From the NCBI RefSeq assembly GCF_047425865.1, contig NZ_CP179735.1: DNA of 64,000 nucleotides. One strand, 5' to 3'. Positions 24,670 through 32,276 of the stretch are shown here, in pieces. A program made the translations under genes and the position numbers. Source of the DNA: Macrococcoides equi. GTDB lineage: Bacteria > Bacillota > Bacilli > Staphylococcales > Staphylococcaceae. The notes below the pieces were generated by a model, which saw nothing but the letters and a program-made list of their open reading frames with translations, made no database searches and was not told where the DNA came from. The first letter of the stretch is position 1. Each line of letters starts with the position of its first letter.

Positions 24670-25773
24670 TTATGAAAAAATCGTAATTAATACAATAATA
24701 ACAATCGGCAATCCACCAAGCATAAATAAGACAAACCAAGCCATTGGTCGCGCCATATTGAGCGTCATGCCAATATCACTTAGTTTTGGTACCCAAACAT
24801 TCATATCACTTTTATTATAATAAAATAATCCCATAATATAATTATCTTCATCAAAATATGGTGCCTTATCAGTAGAAGATGAAACAATGGCTTGTCTAAA
24901 TTTACGATCTTCAGCAACTTGTAAATAAATACAAACAACGGTGATTAATAATATCAATCCTAAAATGGTCATCATGATGCCATTCGGTAAATAGTCGCTT
25001 TCGTAAATCACAGGTCGTATCAAAATTAAAATAAACAGAACAGTCATCGCAAATGATAATAAATGAATCATCATGCTATTGATCAGTTTAGACTGTTTAA
25101 TATAACTTAATGACGCTGATTTCGCAGCGGGATTTACCGTTGTATTAAAGAAGCTCGTCCCTTTCGCACTTGCCCATAATACAAATAAAATCACTAAACC
25201 AATCAAGCCGACACCATAAACACTAAATAAACTTTTCGTACTAAAATCATCAGCTTTCCCTTCAAAATTCCAATGCGTTGCAATCGTTTCAGGGATTTTA
25301 TCATAGTTCATCGCGACAAAGATAAAAGCAATGATAAACGCAATGAATTGCATAATAAATAAAAAGTTCGGTAATGGAGAACTTTCAACCATCAAAGATG
25401 TATCTGTAGCTTTAACAACTTTAATATCTTTCATCCAATCCTCTTGTGTCTTCACAGCCTTTAAATGGTCATGTGCTTGCTTATAAAGATAAACACCTCC
25501 AATGATTAAAAGGTGAATCCAAATAACAAATAATAGCACACCAGTAGATGATTGAAATACATAAAACGTAATACTGTTTAGCAAAGCGATAACAACAGCA
25601 AGTCCAATCACTTGTTTAATAAAACGCGATTTAATGATTTGAATTATGCTGTTATTCGTTTCTTGTTCAGGCACAAATACACTAAATATTATATTACGAC
25701 GGACGAAACGACCATTTAATAAGAATAATAATCCGATTAAAAGTAATAATCCACTTAATAATAAACCTTCCAT
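24670..25773 (-). CDS. DUF1648/DUF5808 membrane protein
   Basis: 367 residues with about eight membrane segments. The DUF1648 signature YDKIPETIATHWNFEGKADD lies near residue 160, and the C-terminal YIMGLFYYNKSDMNVWVPKL with TLNMARPMAWFVLF matches DUF5808. Such proteins are frequently encoded next to YtrA-type GntR repressors, as here (2-bp gap after the regulator gene). The family includes SdpI-like immunity relatives, but no function can be claimed. GAAGGAGAGGG precedes the ATG. The gene ends at the twin hairpins at 24542-24637. Confidence 0.82.
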   Translation of the reverse strand: MEGLLLSGLLLLIGLLFLLNGRFVRRNIIFSVFVPEQETNNSIIQIIKSRFIKQVIGLAVVIALLNSITFYVFQSSTGVLLFVIWIHLLIIGGVYLYKQAHDHLKAVKTQEDWMKDIKVVKATDTSLMVESSPLPNFLFIMQFIAFIIAFIFVAMNYDKIPETIATHWNFEGKADDFSTKSLFSVYGVGLIGLVILFVLWASAKGTSFFNTTVNPAAKSASLSYIKQSKLINSMMIHLLSFAMTVLFILILIRPVIYESDYLPNGIMMTILGLILLITVVCIYLQVAEDRKFRQAIVSSSTDKAPYFDEDNYIMGLFYYNKSDMNVWVPKLSDIGMTLNMARPMAWFVLFMLGGLPIVIIVLITIFS

Positions 25774-25775
25774 GA

Positions 25776-26141
25776 CTAACCCTCTCCTTCAAGTAATTTC
25801 AGTAAATCGTTAATACTTAATTGCTTACACTTCGCTTCATCAATAATCGGTTTCAAACGATTGAGTAAATCCTCTTTCTCAGAATCAGTTGCGATTTTTA
25901 ACGCATCAGGATGAATGATCGCACCAGACTTCGGCTGCACAAGAATCAATTGTTTCTCCTCCAGATAATGATAGGCTTTGTTCACCGTATGCATATTAAT
26001 CTGAAGACTCTTCGCAAATGCTCTGCCGGATGGTAACGGATCATACGGGACAACATTACCTACTGCGATGTGATGAATGATTTGGTTTGCCAGTTGTAAA
26101 TAAACAGGTGTACTGCTCGTTTCATCAATTTCTATGTACAT
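25776..26141 (-). CDS. GntR-family regulator, YtrA subfamily
   Basis: 121 residues. The N-terminal winged helix has TPVYLQLANQIIHHIAVG, PLPSGRAFAKSLQINMHTVN and KAYHYLEEKQLILVQPKSG; the C-terminal domain is only about 45 residues, typical of YtrA-type regulators that control adjacent membrane-protein genes. It is the first gene of a two-gene operon with the DUF1648 protein. Two related palindromic sites upstream are likely its operators, implying autoregulation. The effector is unknown. Confidence 0.88.
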   Translation of the reverse strand: MYIEIDETSSTPVYLQLANQIIHHIAVGNVVPYDPLPSGRAFAKSLQINMHTVNKAYHYLEEKQLILVQPKSGAIIHPDALKIATDSEKEDLLNRLKPIIDEAKCKQLSINDLLKLLEGEG

Positions 26142-26153
26142 TGAACCACCTCT

Positions 26154-26228
26154 CTGTTATACAAAGTATAGAACAGATTTAAAGACAAAAATAAAAACTA
26201 ATCTGTTATACATTTATTATAACAGATT
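26154..26228. promoter_or_regulatory. Two palindromic operators of the YtrA-type regulator
   Basis: Site 1 has perfect 11-bp arms AATCTGTTATA (26200-26210) and TATAACAGATT (26218-26228). Site 2, nearer the gene, has CTGTTATA (26154-26161) facing TATAGAACAG with the extension ATTT (26167-26180). The shared half-site is roughly AATCTGTT(A/C)TATA. Site 2 overlaps a TATACT -10 on the minus strand. Confidence 0.65.
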
Positions 26229-26237
26229 GGTGTAGGA

Positions 26238-26705
26238 TTACAACTTGAAATGTTTCATGACTTCTTCGTGAGTATAGGTTACTTTATGGTTCAAATGCTC
26301 ACGATAAGCAATATCAGCATCACGAGCATCCTGAATATCTTCCATATGATTTTGACATCTCTCAATCCATAGTTTTTCAAACGCTACTTCTCCTAGAATG
26401 CGATGGGATAGATCATTAATATGATAAATATTTTCTTGTTCACACCACTTTATACAATCCAGATATAATTGCATCTCTACTGATGTATTATCAATATCAT
26501 AAATTTCAACAGGAATATCAATAACCCCTCTTTGAAAAGCAACGAAACAACGCGTATGACCATCAACGATATAAAATTGATTGTCGTACTGAATTACTGA
26601 GATTATTGTATTTTTGACAGAAACATCATCCAGCCATTCACTTACCTCATCCACTTTACGTTGATTCAAATAGAGTTGAGTAAGCTTTAGATTACTAATA
26701 TTCAT
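26238..26705 (-). CDS. ParB/Srx-like domain protein
   Basis: 155 residues. The central IVDGHTRCFVAFQRGVIDIP matches the phosphate-binding core of ParB N-terminal/sulfiredoxin-like domains (DGHTR). The N-terminus LKLTQLYLNQRKVDEVSEWL resembles the partner strand region of that fold. No DNA-binding helix-turn-helix is seen, so this is not a chromosome-partition ParB. Function unknown. The ribosome binding site is weak. It is the only intact minus-strand gene between the GntR operators and the decayed region to the right. Confidence 0.65.
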   Translation of the reverse strand: MNISNLKLTQLYLNQRKVDEVSEWLDDVSVKNTIISVIQYDNQFYIVDGHTRCFVAFQRGVIDIPVEIYDIDNTSVEMQLYLDCIKWCEQENIYHINDLSHRILGEVAFEKLWIERCQNHMEDIQDARDADIAYREHLNHKVTYTHEEVMKHFKL

Positions 26706-26712
26706 GAAATAA

Positions 26713-27111
26713 TCACATCCTATTAAGAGTGTGGTTCACTAGTATAATATCATGAATCGATAGGTATATTTGTTGAATTTGATTTTGAAAATCAATTAAA
26801 TTAATTACAAAAGGAAAAGTTCTAGTCATATTGGCTTGAACTGTGGTAATAATGATATTTTCTCTTTCAGCAAACATTCTTTCTTTATTAAATTGCTCTT
26901 CTGAGAAATCAATAATTGTTGTATCATAACCTTTAGCAGAGAAAATAGGACCTTGTTGACCTCTGCCTCAAGCTAAACCTGATAATTTATTACCTATCGC
27001 TTTTGTTAACCATTCGTTAGGTACATTTTTGCCAATTGTCAAACTAACATCGATTGGATTATTTTTAATATATATAAATTCTTCATGACTTAACGGAATT
27101 GAATATTGAAT
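26713..27111 (-). pseudogene. Decayed class I SAM-dependent methyltransferase
   Basis: The minus-strand frame reads SIPLSHEEFIYIKNNPIDV, KNVPNEWLTKAIGNKLSGLA, then TGA (26968-26970), then GRGQQGPIFSAKGYDTTIID and FSEEQFNKERMFAERENIII. This matches methyltransferases with a LCLASGGGQQGP SAM-binding loop; the stop sits where Ser is expected (TCA to TGA). The C-terminal two thirds are missing, and homology ends at about FPFVINLI. Start and end are both damaged, so it is a relic. It abuts an MFS relic on the other strand. Confidence 0.65.
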
Positions 27112-27339
27112 TGCACTATTTTTATATATTAGGGTTAGCATTTATGATTGCGTTCTTAGATGGTTTTACAAATCCATTAAGCCATACGTTAATCCCCTAC
27201 TTTGAGTTAAAGGATAATATATTCAGAGCAAACGGAAAAATTAGCAATATGAATAATAATGATACAAATTTCAGCCTGGGCATTAGGTAGTATATTGTTA
27301 GCATTCCTGCATAGTGATGGATTGATTATGATATTATAA
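27112..27339 (+). pseudogene. Decayed MFS transporter fragment
   Basis: The plus strand encodes HYFYILGLAFMIAFLDGFTN and PLSHTLIPYFELKDNIFRAN, then shifts frame near 27262 to IQISAWALGSILLAFLHSDG. Together they read as two transmembrane segments of a major-facilitator transporter (LG-AFMIAFLDG and QI-AWALGS patterns), truncated on both sides. It has no start signals of its own. Confidence 0.55.
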
Positions 27340-27360
27340 AATATTGTGTTATGTAAGTCG

Positions 27361-28125
27361 TTAATGTAGACATTTTTTAAATATTTTATATTTATTGTCG
27401 CTTCTATTATTATGAATCTCCTCAAAACGTTCTATCGTCCACGGCTCCCAGAATGTCTGTCCTTGCTTGTTAAAGACATATTCGTCATCAATCGCATAAC
27501 ATGCATGTGTAAGTAAATTGTCATGATAGAAACAGATAATATCTCCACTGCTAAATGACGATTCCACTTCTTTGTATCCAAGACGGTTAGGGAAGAGCAT
27601 AAAGGTTTCCTGATGCACCCACTGTTCTAATATAAAAGGATTTTTAGTTAATGCATACAGTGTTGCCGACAAACAATTTGCGCCATGGTTTTCCGGGAAT
27701 TTATTATGCAATGCAGTAAGATGAGCTATTGTACTGAACTGCGTTATATCTGTTTTGCTAGGTTCATCATCGAACTGTTGGATAAAGCTTATTTGTTCTT
27801 TTTGAGAGAGCGCATCCCAATATGCTGAAGTTATTAATCTATCATCATTGATCAGCTGAGTACCATTATCAATCATTTCTTGTTTCAATGCATCTTTAAA
27901 TGTATTTTCTATGCTTTCATACCATCCTGGTTCAGCTACAATAACAAACTCATATGTCAGATGCCATGTTTGATATGTTGAATTATTAACAACATTTGAT
28001 AAGCTACTGTTTTTCTTAAACTCTTCTTTCGGAACAACTAACGTGTTTAATAAATAATGCTGATGTCCATTTAAGAAAGCTTCTGATATAAAGAAAAGAT
28101 CAAACTCGAACTTCAAATTACGCAT
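27361..28125 (-). CDS. Unknown protein with Cys/His hydrolase-like motifs
   Basis: 254 residues, no signal peptide or membrane segment. The C-terminal half has HGANCLSATLYALT (possible nucleophile Cys), GDIICFYHDNLLTHACYAID (possible His) and VFNKQGQTFWEPWTIERFEE, an order reminiscent of NlpC/P60 or other papain-like folds; this is a pattern impression only. The N-terminal 130 residues match nothing I know. It is the last gene of a tight four-gene operon (5 bp after the NUDIX gene). The ATG follows GGGGTAG. Confidence 0.6.
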   Translation of the reverse strand: MRNLKFEFDLFFISEAFLNGHQHYLLNTLVVPKEEFKKNSSLSNVVNNSTYQTWHLTYEFVIVAEPGWYESIENTFKDALKQEMIDNGTQLINDDRLITSAYWDALSQKEQISFIQQFDDEPSKTDITQFSTIAHLTALHNKFPENHGANCLSATLYALTKNPFILEQWVHQETFMLFPNRLGYKEVESSFSSGDIICFYHDNLLTHACYAIDDEYVFNKQGQTFWEPWTIERFEEIHNNRSDNKYKIFKKCLH

Positions 28126-28130
28126 GTTAA

Positions 28131-28616
28131 CTACCCCACTTTAATATACTTACAATATCTATCCCATAAATCTGGTATTAATTCATCTAAATTTTGTTCA
28201 ATTTCATTCGGACTGACCCACTTCGCATCAACAACTTCTTCTGCTTGAAGATTAAATGTAATGTCATTCGTTGGTGATTCGTATAGATAAGTTTCAGTAA
28301 TATAATGTGAATGCATGGTATAACCTTTGAATTGAATATCATCTAAGGGCACAAATATACCTGCTTCTTCAAGTAACTCACGATGTGCAGCAAGTACACC
28401 ATCTTCTCCTGCAACAGCAGATCCTCGACTACATTCCCATTTCAAACCAAGTGGTTTATCTGGATGACGTTGTGTAAGTAGCAAATCACCATTTGGTTTC
28501 TGTACCCAGATTTCTACTACTAAATGGAACAATCCATTAGGTACTGCTACGCCTCTTTCATGGAGGATACCAGTTTTTTGTCTATTCATATCTAGAAGTT
28601 CCCATATTTCACTCAA
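28131..28616 (-). CDS. NUDIX hydrolase, TTG start
   Basis: 161 residues with a complete NUDIX box: G-SAVAG-E-DGVLAAH-REL-L-EE-A-GI (GX5EX7REUXEEXGU) near residue 65. The N-terminus DMNRQKTGILHERGVAVPNG resembles NUDIX proteins related to isopentenyl-diphosphate isomerase-like hydrolases. Hydrolysis of a nucleoside diphosphate-X compound is expected; the substrate is unknown. The start is TTG, with GGAGGG 6 nt upstream. It sits between the APH-like kinase (31 bp) and the Cys/His protein (5 bp). Confidence 0.87.
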   Translation of the reverse strand: MSEIWELLDMNRQKTGILHERGVAVPNGLFHLVVEIWVQKPNGDLLLTQRHPDKPLGLKWECSRGSAVAGEDGVLAAHRELLEEAGIFVPLDDIQFKGYTMHSHYITETYLYESPTNDITFNLQAEEVVDAKWVSPNEIEQNLDELIPDLWDRYCKYIKVG

Positions 28617-28647
28617 GTGTATCCCTCCAATGATGTAATTCGCAATA

Positions 28648-29538
28648 TTATTTATACCATTTAGGAATTACAAGATTAAAATCTTCATAATACTTACGTT
28701 GTACTTCAAACTCTTCTTTCATGACTTGTATCTCTTTGTCACCAAATGGGACTGCCCATGGTAATGAAGATAAGATATTCGTCGCGATATAAACAGATAA
28801 TACTTCCCAAAAATCAATCGGTACTTTACCATCAAAATATCCATCAACGCGCCCTCTACTAAATGCCTCACTTGTATTTATGCACCAGCTGATACGATTG
28901 AATTCTTCAAATGGTTCACCGATACTACATCTATCAAAATCAATAATCCAGAGCTTACCTTTTTCATCAATGACCATATTCCCAACATGATAATCGCCGT
29001 GGTGGTAGACAACAGGTTTATCGATGATACGATTTTCATATTTTTCTATTACATTAAATAAACACTGATCATTATCGTATTTATATTCACAGCTCAGATA
29101 CATCGATTGCTTACGTTCGATTTTCTTTAGGAAAAAGTCACGCCATCCAAACTGGTTTGCTCCAGGTATAGCATGAATGGCTTTCAAAATTCTCCCGGCT
29201 TCAAGACCAAGCTCATATTGTTCTTCTAAAGTTAATGTCGGTAATATTTCTTTAGCTTCATAACCTTCAATCCATTGGTATAATAAATAATATTGATCTT
29301 TATATTTGCCGTGTAATACTAATTGTTGCACAGGAAGCCCAAGGTCCATACACTGTTCAACTAAATAAATTTGCAATTTAATATCCTCTATTTCTTCAAT
29401 AGAAGAAAGACGTAATAGATACTTTTCATCCCGAGTTGTAACAATATATTTTTGGTCATCCGACCAGCCTTTGTTGAAGCTTTCTAACTTCACAAAATGA
29501 AAGCCGGGCAAACGATCATTTAATTCATCAATATGCAT
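28648..29538 (-). CDS. Aminoglycoside phosphotransferase (APH)-family kinase
   Basis: 296 residues with the APH/choline-kinase fold. The N-lobe contains KYLLRLSS (ATP Lys). The catalytic loop is HHGDYHVGN with Asp182 as base, and the metal-binding IIDFD is at 198-202 (Asp200/Asp202). WQIEGY-like YQWIEGYEAKEIL marks the hinge. The family includes antibiotic kinases and small-molecule (choline, homoserine, macrolide) kinases; closeness to a true resistance enzyme cannot be judged. It is the second gene of the four-gene operon, 9 bp after the metallopeptidase gene. The ATG follows GGAGGG. Confidence 0.82.
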   Translation of the reverse strand: MHIDELNDRLPGFHFVKLESFNKGWSDDQKYIVTTRDEKYLLRLSSIEEIEDIKLQIYLVEQCMDLGLPVQQLVLHGKYKDQYYLLYQWIEGYEAKEILPTLTLEEQYELGLEAGRILKAIHAIPGANQFGWRDFFLKKIERKQSMYLSCEYKYDNDQCLFNVIEKYENRIIDKPVVYHHGDYHVGNMVIDEKGKLWIIDFDRCSIGEPFEEFNRISWCINTSEAFSRGRVDGYFDGKVPIDFWEVLSVYIATNILSSLPWAVPFGDKEIQVMKEEFEVQRKYYEDFNLVIPKWYK

Positions 29539-29547
29539 GGCACCCTC

Positions 29548-30294
29548 CTATAAATGTGTTTCAAAATAATGCGATAAAGATATCTTTCTCCCTTCCGTAT
29601 CCCAATCATGATAAAGTTTAAATAAGCGTGATACATCTCCATCTACAAGATTTACAAACTGAGTAACTTTAACAAAACTCATCCAGTAATGAAACATAAT
29701 ATATTCCTTCGAATGCGAGTAAATATCATATGTAAAGTGTTCTAAAGGTAAGTCACCGTATTCATTTAAATAATATTCGTAAAGTGACTTTTCAAGATGA
29801 TATATGTCTTCGAATAACTGTTCATCAAAAAAGAACTTTCTTGGAAGATACGTCGCCATTCCTTCTTCAAACCACATATCTTCACACGTTGGATGCTCTT
29901 CATCGAATTCAGCAAGAAATAAATCAATATGGTGTGTAAGCTCATGTCCAAATATAGCTAGTACTTCATTTTGAGTATTTTCTTTATAAAAAGAGGTATA
30001 TTTATTTTTAAATTGTTCAGGTAACAAATTTGAAAAATAAGATTCCCAGTAATCTAAATCTGCACACATATAAATTGCTTCATCTCGTGTAAAAGCAGGT
30101 ACAGGTTTATTAAGTACATCCTCCATGACAAATCTTGAAGTCCAAAATACGCCAGAAGGTGTATCAGAAAGTTGAAAATTATCTTGAAGATACTTTTGAT
30201 ATTTGGCTATTTCAATATAGAAATATTGAATAACATCTTTGTATTTTATAAAATCATTATTATTCTCAAATGTGAATATCGGTTTCAAAATCAT
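29548..30294 (-). CDS. Putative zinc metallopeptidase (gluzincin type)
   Basis: 248 residues with HELTHH at 117-122 (HEXXH zinc motif) and WFEEGMATYL about 25 residues later, providing the Glu ligand, as in gluzincins. No signal peptide or membrane segment, so it is cytosolic. No known subfamily recognised. ATG 30294 is preferred over a TTG one codon upstream; GAAAGG precedes it. It is the first gene of a four-gene operon with an APH-like kinase, a NUDIX hydrolase and a Cys/His protein. Confidence 0.72.
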   Translation of the reverse strand: MILKPIFTFENNNDFIKYKDVIQYFYIEIAKYQKYLQDNFQLSDTPSGVFWTSRFVMEDVLNKPVPAFTRDEAIYMCADLDYWESYFSNLLPEQFKNKYTSFYKENTQNEVLAIFGHELTHHIDLFLAEFDEEHPTCEDMWFEEGMATYLPRKFFFDEQLFEDIYHLEKSLYEYYLNEYGDLPLEHFTYDIYSHSKEYIMFHYWMSFVKVTQFVNLVDGDVSRLFKLYHDWDTEGRKISLSHYFETHL

Positions 30295-30371
30295 CAAACC
30301 TTTCGTTGTATCGACATTATAATTAAATATATAATGATATTATACAGAAAATTCTTACAAAAGGTGATACA

Positions 30372-30821
30372 ATGCTAAAACAAATCAATGAAATTAACAA
30401 AACTATTCAATCCCTATTACTATTAGCAGATCCGTCGATTGAAATGATTAATCAATATATTAAGACAGGTTTAGTATATAAACTAGAAATTGAAAACAAA
30501 ACGATTGGGGTTGTTGTACTAAAAGAAATGAGTCATGACAACATTGAAATTATGAACATCGCTGTTAGTGAGGAGCATCAAGGCAAAGGGTATGGCAAAC
30601 TAATGCTTAAAGAAGCTGAGGTTAAATCGAAAGAATTAGGATATAGTCATTTAAAAATTGCGACCGCAAATTCAAGTTTGAATCAACTTGCACTCTATCA
30701 AAAATGTGGATTTAGAATGATGGCCATAGAAAAAGACTTCTTTATCAATGAATATAAAGAAGTCATTATGGAAAATGGTATCAGAGCGATGGATAAAGTG
30801 ATACTAGGTAAAAAAATTTAA
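30372..30821 (+). CDS. GNAT-family N-acetyltransferase
   Basis: 149 residues. Acetyl-CoA motif A: MNIAVSEEHQGKGYGKLMLK (Q/R-x-x-G-x-G/A). Motif B: ATANSSLNQLALYQKCGFRM. The mid-length form with FFINEYKEVIMENGI near the end is common among uncharacterised Firmicutes acetyltransferases. The substrate is unknown. It is divergent from the metallopeptidase operon, with AAAAGGTGA before the ATG. Confidence 0.87.
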   Translation: MLKQINEINKTIQSLLLLADPSIEMINQYIKTGLVYKLEIENKTIGVVVLKEMSHDNIEIMNIAVSEEHQGKGYGKLMLKEAEVKSKELGYSHLKIATANSSLNQLALYQKCGFRMMAIEKDFFINEYKEVIMENGIRAMDKVILGKKI

Positions 30822-30825
30822 AAAA

Positions 30826-31052
30826 TTATTCATAATGTCCAAAGGCTGAATAAATCGTTACTATTTTTTCATCGTCATTAACAGTATAAACAACACGATG
30901 TTGTATATTAATCCTCCTGGAATAAAAGCCTTTTATAGGGGAATTAATTTTTCAAATGAATGGTTATTATCATATGGATTTTCTTCTTTTTCCCAAATAT
31001 TTTTGCATTGTTTAAAATCTTTTGGATTGAGTTCGATGATGTCGTGGTTCAT
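30826..31052 (-). pseudogene. Chimeric relic: acetyltransferase-like start joined to YoeB-type toxin end
   Basis: From an ATG with GGAGG (31052) the frame reads MNHDIIELNPKDFKQCKNIW, which resembles the start of staphylococcal GNAT proteins. It continues in frame as EKEENPYDNNHSFEKLIPL and stops. A one-base shift at the CCCC near 30940 opens PIKGFYSRRINIQHRVVYTV and NDDEKIVTIYSAFGHYE, the hallmark C-terminus of YoeB/Txe RNase toxins (SRRIN, HR-VY, HY). So a toxin gene lost its 5' end, was fused to foreign sequence and then frameshifted. No antitoxin gene is nearby. Confidence 0.65.
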
Positions 31053-31118
31053 AAATCATCCTCCAATTACTTATATTTCTCAATCATAATAACTTACTTC
31101 ATCTTAGAATATTATCAA

Positions 31119-32129
31119 TTAAATAAACTTCTGCGTCACAATTCCCTTACCGTTATTATATTCCACAATACCATATGCACCATTAATAAAAGTAATCTGT
31201 GGAGGCTGATGACCACAGTCAATATCATAGATAACTGCTGTATTCAGATCATTTGCTATATCATGATATACATCTTTAATGGTATAACCATTATTATCAT
31301 AATTTACAGATGTTCTTCCAAACAGTATGCCGCTACAGTTATCAAACCAACCAGCATACTTCATTTTTACAAGACACCTTCTAAGTTCAACCGGTGATAT
31401 TTCACAGTTTTCCAGATACCAGATAATCGGTTCATTATTAATATAGTTTTTTCTAAAGCTATTCATGTCACCATATGGCGTACCGACTAATTGGTGGATA
31501 ACATCGATACATCCACCTAACATTCTGCCTTCGAGTTCTGTATTTTTATTATCGATTGATTTCCATTTCGTATGACTATCAAAATTATAAATATAATCCG
31601 TAGGCTTTTCGTGATTCCATGTACTTTGAAACATTTGTGATGAATATTGAATATTTGATTTACCAGATTGCGTATTTAAAACTTCTAACCACTTTGCTGT
31701 CGTGTCATCTGAAAATTTACCACGCAAGTCTACTAGATTAGGTCCATGTGCCGTTGCTATACCAGTCTTTAATGTAATCGCTAATAAAATAATGCTGACA
31801 TCAGAATAACCCAAAATCCATTTATTCTTGATTTTTTCAAAATCTATCTTTTCCAGCACTTCGATTGCAAGCTCTCCACCCCAAGGTGGAATAATAATAT
31901 CGATATCAGAATTCTGTAAAAAATCATTGAGTTCTTTCGCGCGGATATTGGCATCAGCTGATTTAGCTTTATGTTGAGAATAAGTCGTATTCCCTATGAT
32001 AAGCTGATGTTTAGGTTCAAATTTATTCTTAATAGCTTTTATTAAATGATGCAAGTCAGGATGCACACCTGAAGAAGGTGCAGTAACACCAATAGAAAAA
32101 TCATCAGTTAATTTTGGATATGTAATCAT
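31119..32129 (-). CDS. S66 LD-carboxypeptidase / MccF-like serine peptidase
   Basis: 336 residues of the S66 family. Nucleophile Ser109 lies in WILGYSDVS (GxSD); the Glu/His relay is in ENCEIS and DIDCGHQPPQITF. ATAHGPNLVDLRG and GGCIDVIHQLVGTPYGD are also family motifs. The form resembles MccF, which cleaves microcin C-type aminoacyl/peptidyl adenylates, more than the periplasmic LdcA, because there is no signal peptide; either is possible. GTTAGGAGGT precedes the ATG. A 23-bp palindrome lies just upstream of its promoter. Confidence 0.87.
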   Translation of the reverse strand: MITYPKLTDDFSIGVTAPSSGVHPDLHHLIKAIKNKFEPKHQLIIGNTTYSQHKAKSADANIRAKELNDFLQNSDIDIIIPPWGGELAIEVLEKIDFEKIKNKWILGYSDVSIILLAITLKTGIATAHGPNLVDLRGKFSDDTTAKWLEVLNTQSGKSNIQYSSQMFQSTWNHEKPTDYIYNFDSHTKWKSIDNKNTELEGRMLGGCIDVIHQLVGTPYGDMNSFRKNYINNEPIIWYLENCEISPVELRRCLVKMKYAGWFDNCSGILFGRTSVNYDNNGYTIKDVYHDIANDLNTAVIYDIDCGHQPPQITFINGAYGIVEYNNGKGIVTQKFI

Positions 32130-32156
32130 AAGTGATACCTCCTAACTATTTTAGTT

Positions 32157-32162
32157 ATTATA
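32157..32162 (-). promoter_or_regulatory. Extended -10 of the MccF-like gene
   Basis: Minus strand TGTTATAAT (TGn + TATAAT) with a poor T-rich -35 17 bp upstream. It is about 27 bp before the MccF-like start codon. Confidence 0.6.
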
Positions 32163-32187
32163 ACATGAAAAATTACTAAAAAAAATG

Positions 32188-32210
32188 AATTTTCTAATAA
32201 TTAGAAAATT
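32188..32210. promoter_or_regulatory. 23-bp perfect palindrome, Fur/PerR-like operator
   Basis: Arms AATTTTCTAAT and ATTAGAAAATT around a single central A. The core TTCTAATAATTAGAA has the 7-1-7 layout of PerR/Fur boxes (PerR: TTATAATnATTATAA) with one change per half. It lies just upstream of the -35 region of the MccF-like gene. Confidence 0.6.
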
Positions 32211-32220
32211 AAAATACGTC

Positions 32221-32254
32221 TAAATAACCGAATTTATTATAATTCGCCTATTTA
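32221..32254 (-). terminator. Hairpin downstream of the Spo0M-like gene
   Basis: Arms TAAATAACCGAATT and AATTCGCCTATTTA pair over 14 positions with a 2-nt mismatch and a 6-nt loop. On the minus strand GACGTATTTTAATTTT follows, so it may be a weak terminator for the gene ending at 32277. Confidence 0.5.
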
Positions 32255-32276
32255 GCCGTAAAGTCACTAAATATAT

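Noticed and set aside
26968..26970. In-frame TGA in the methyltransferase frame as recoding (Sec or Trp)
   Set aside because: The expected residue is Ser (TCA to TGA is one change), no SECIS-like element is evident and the gene is truncated, so a nonsense mutation in a relic is sufficient.
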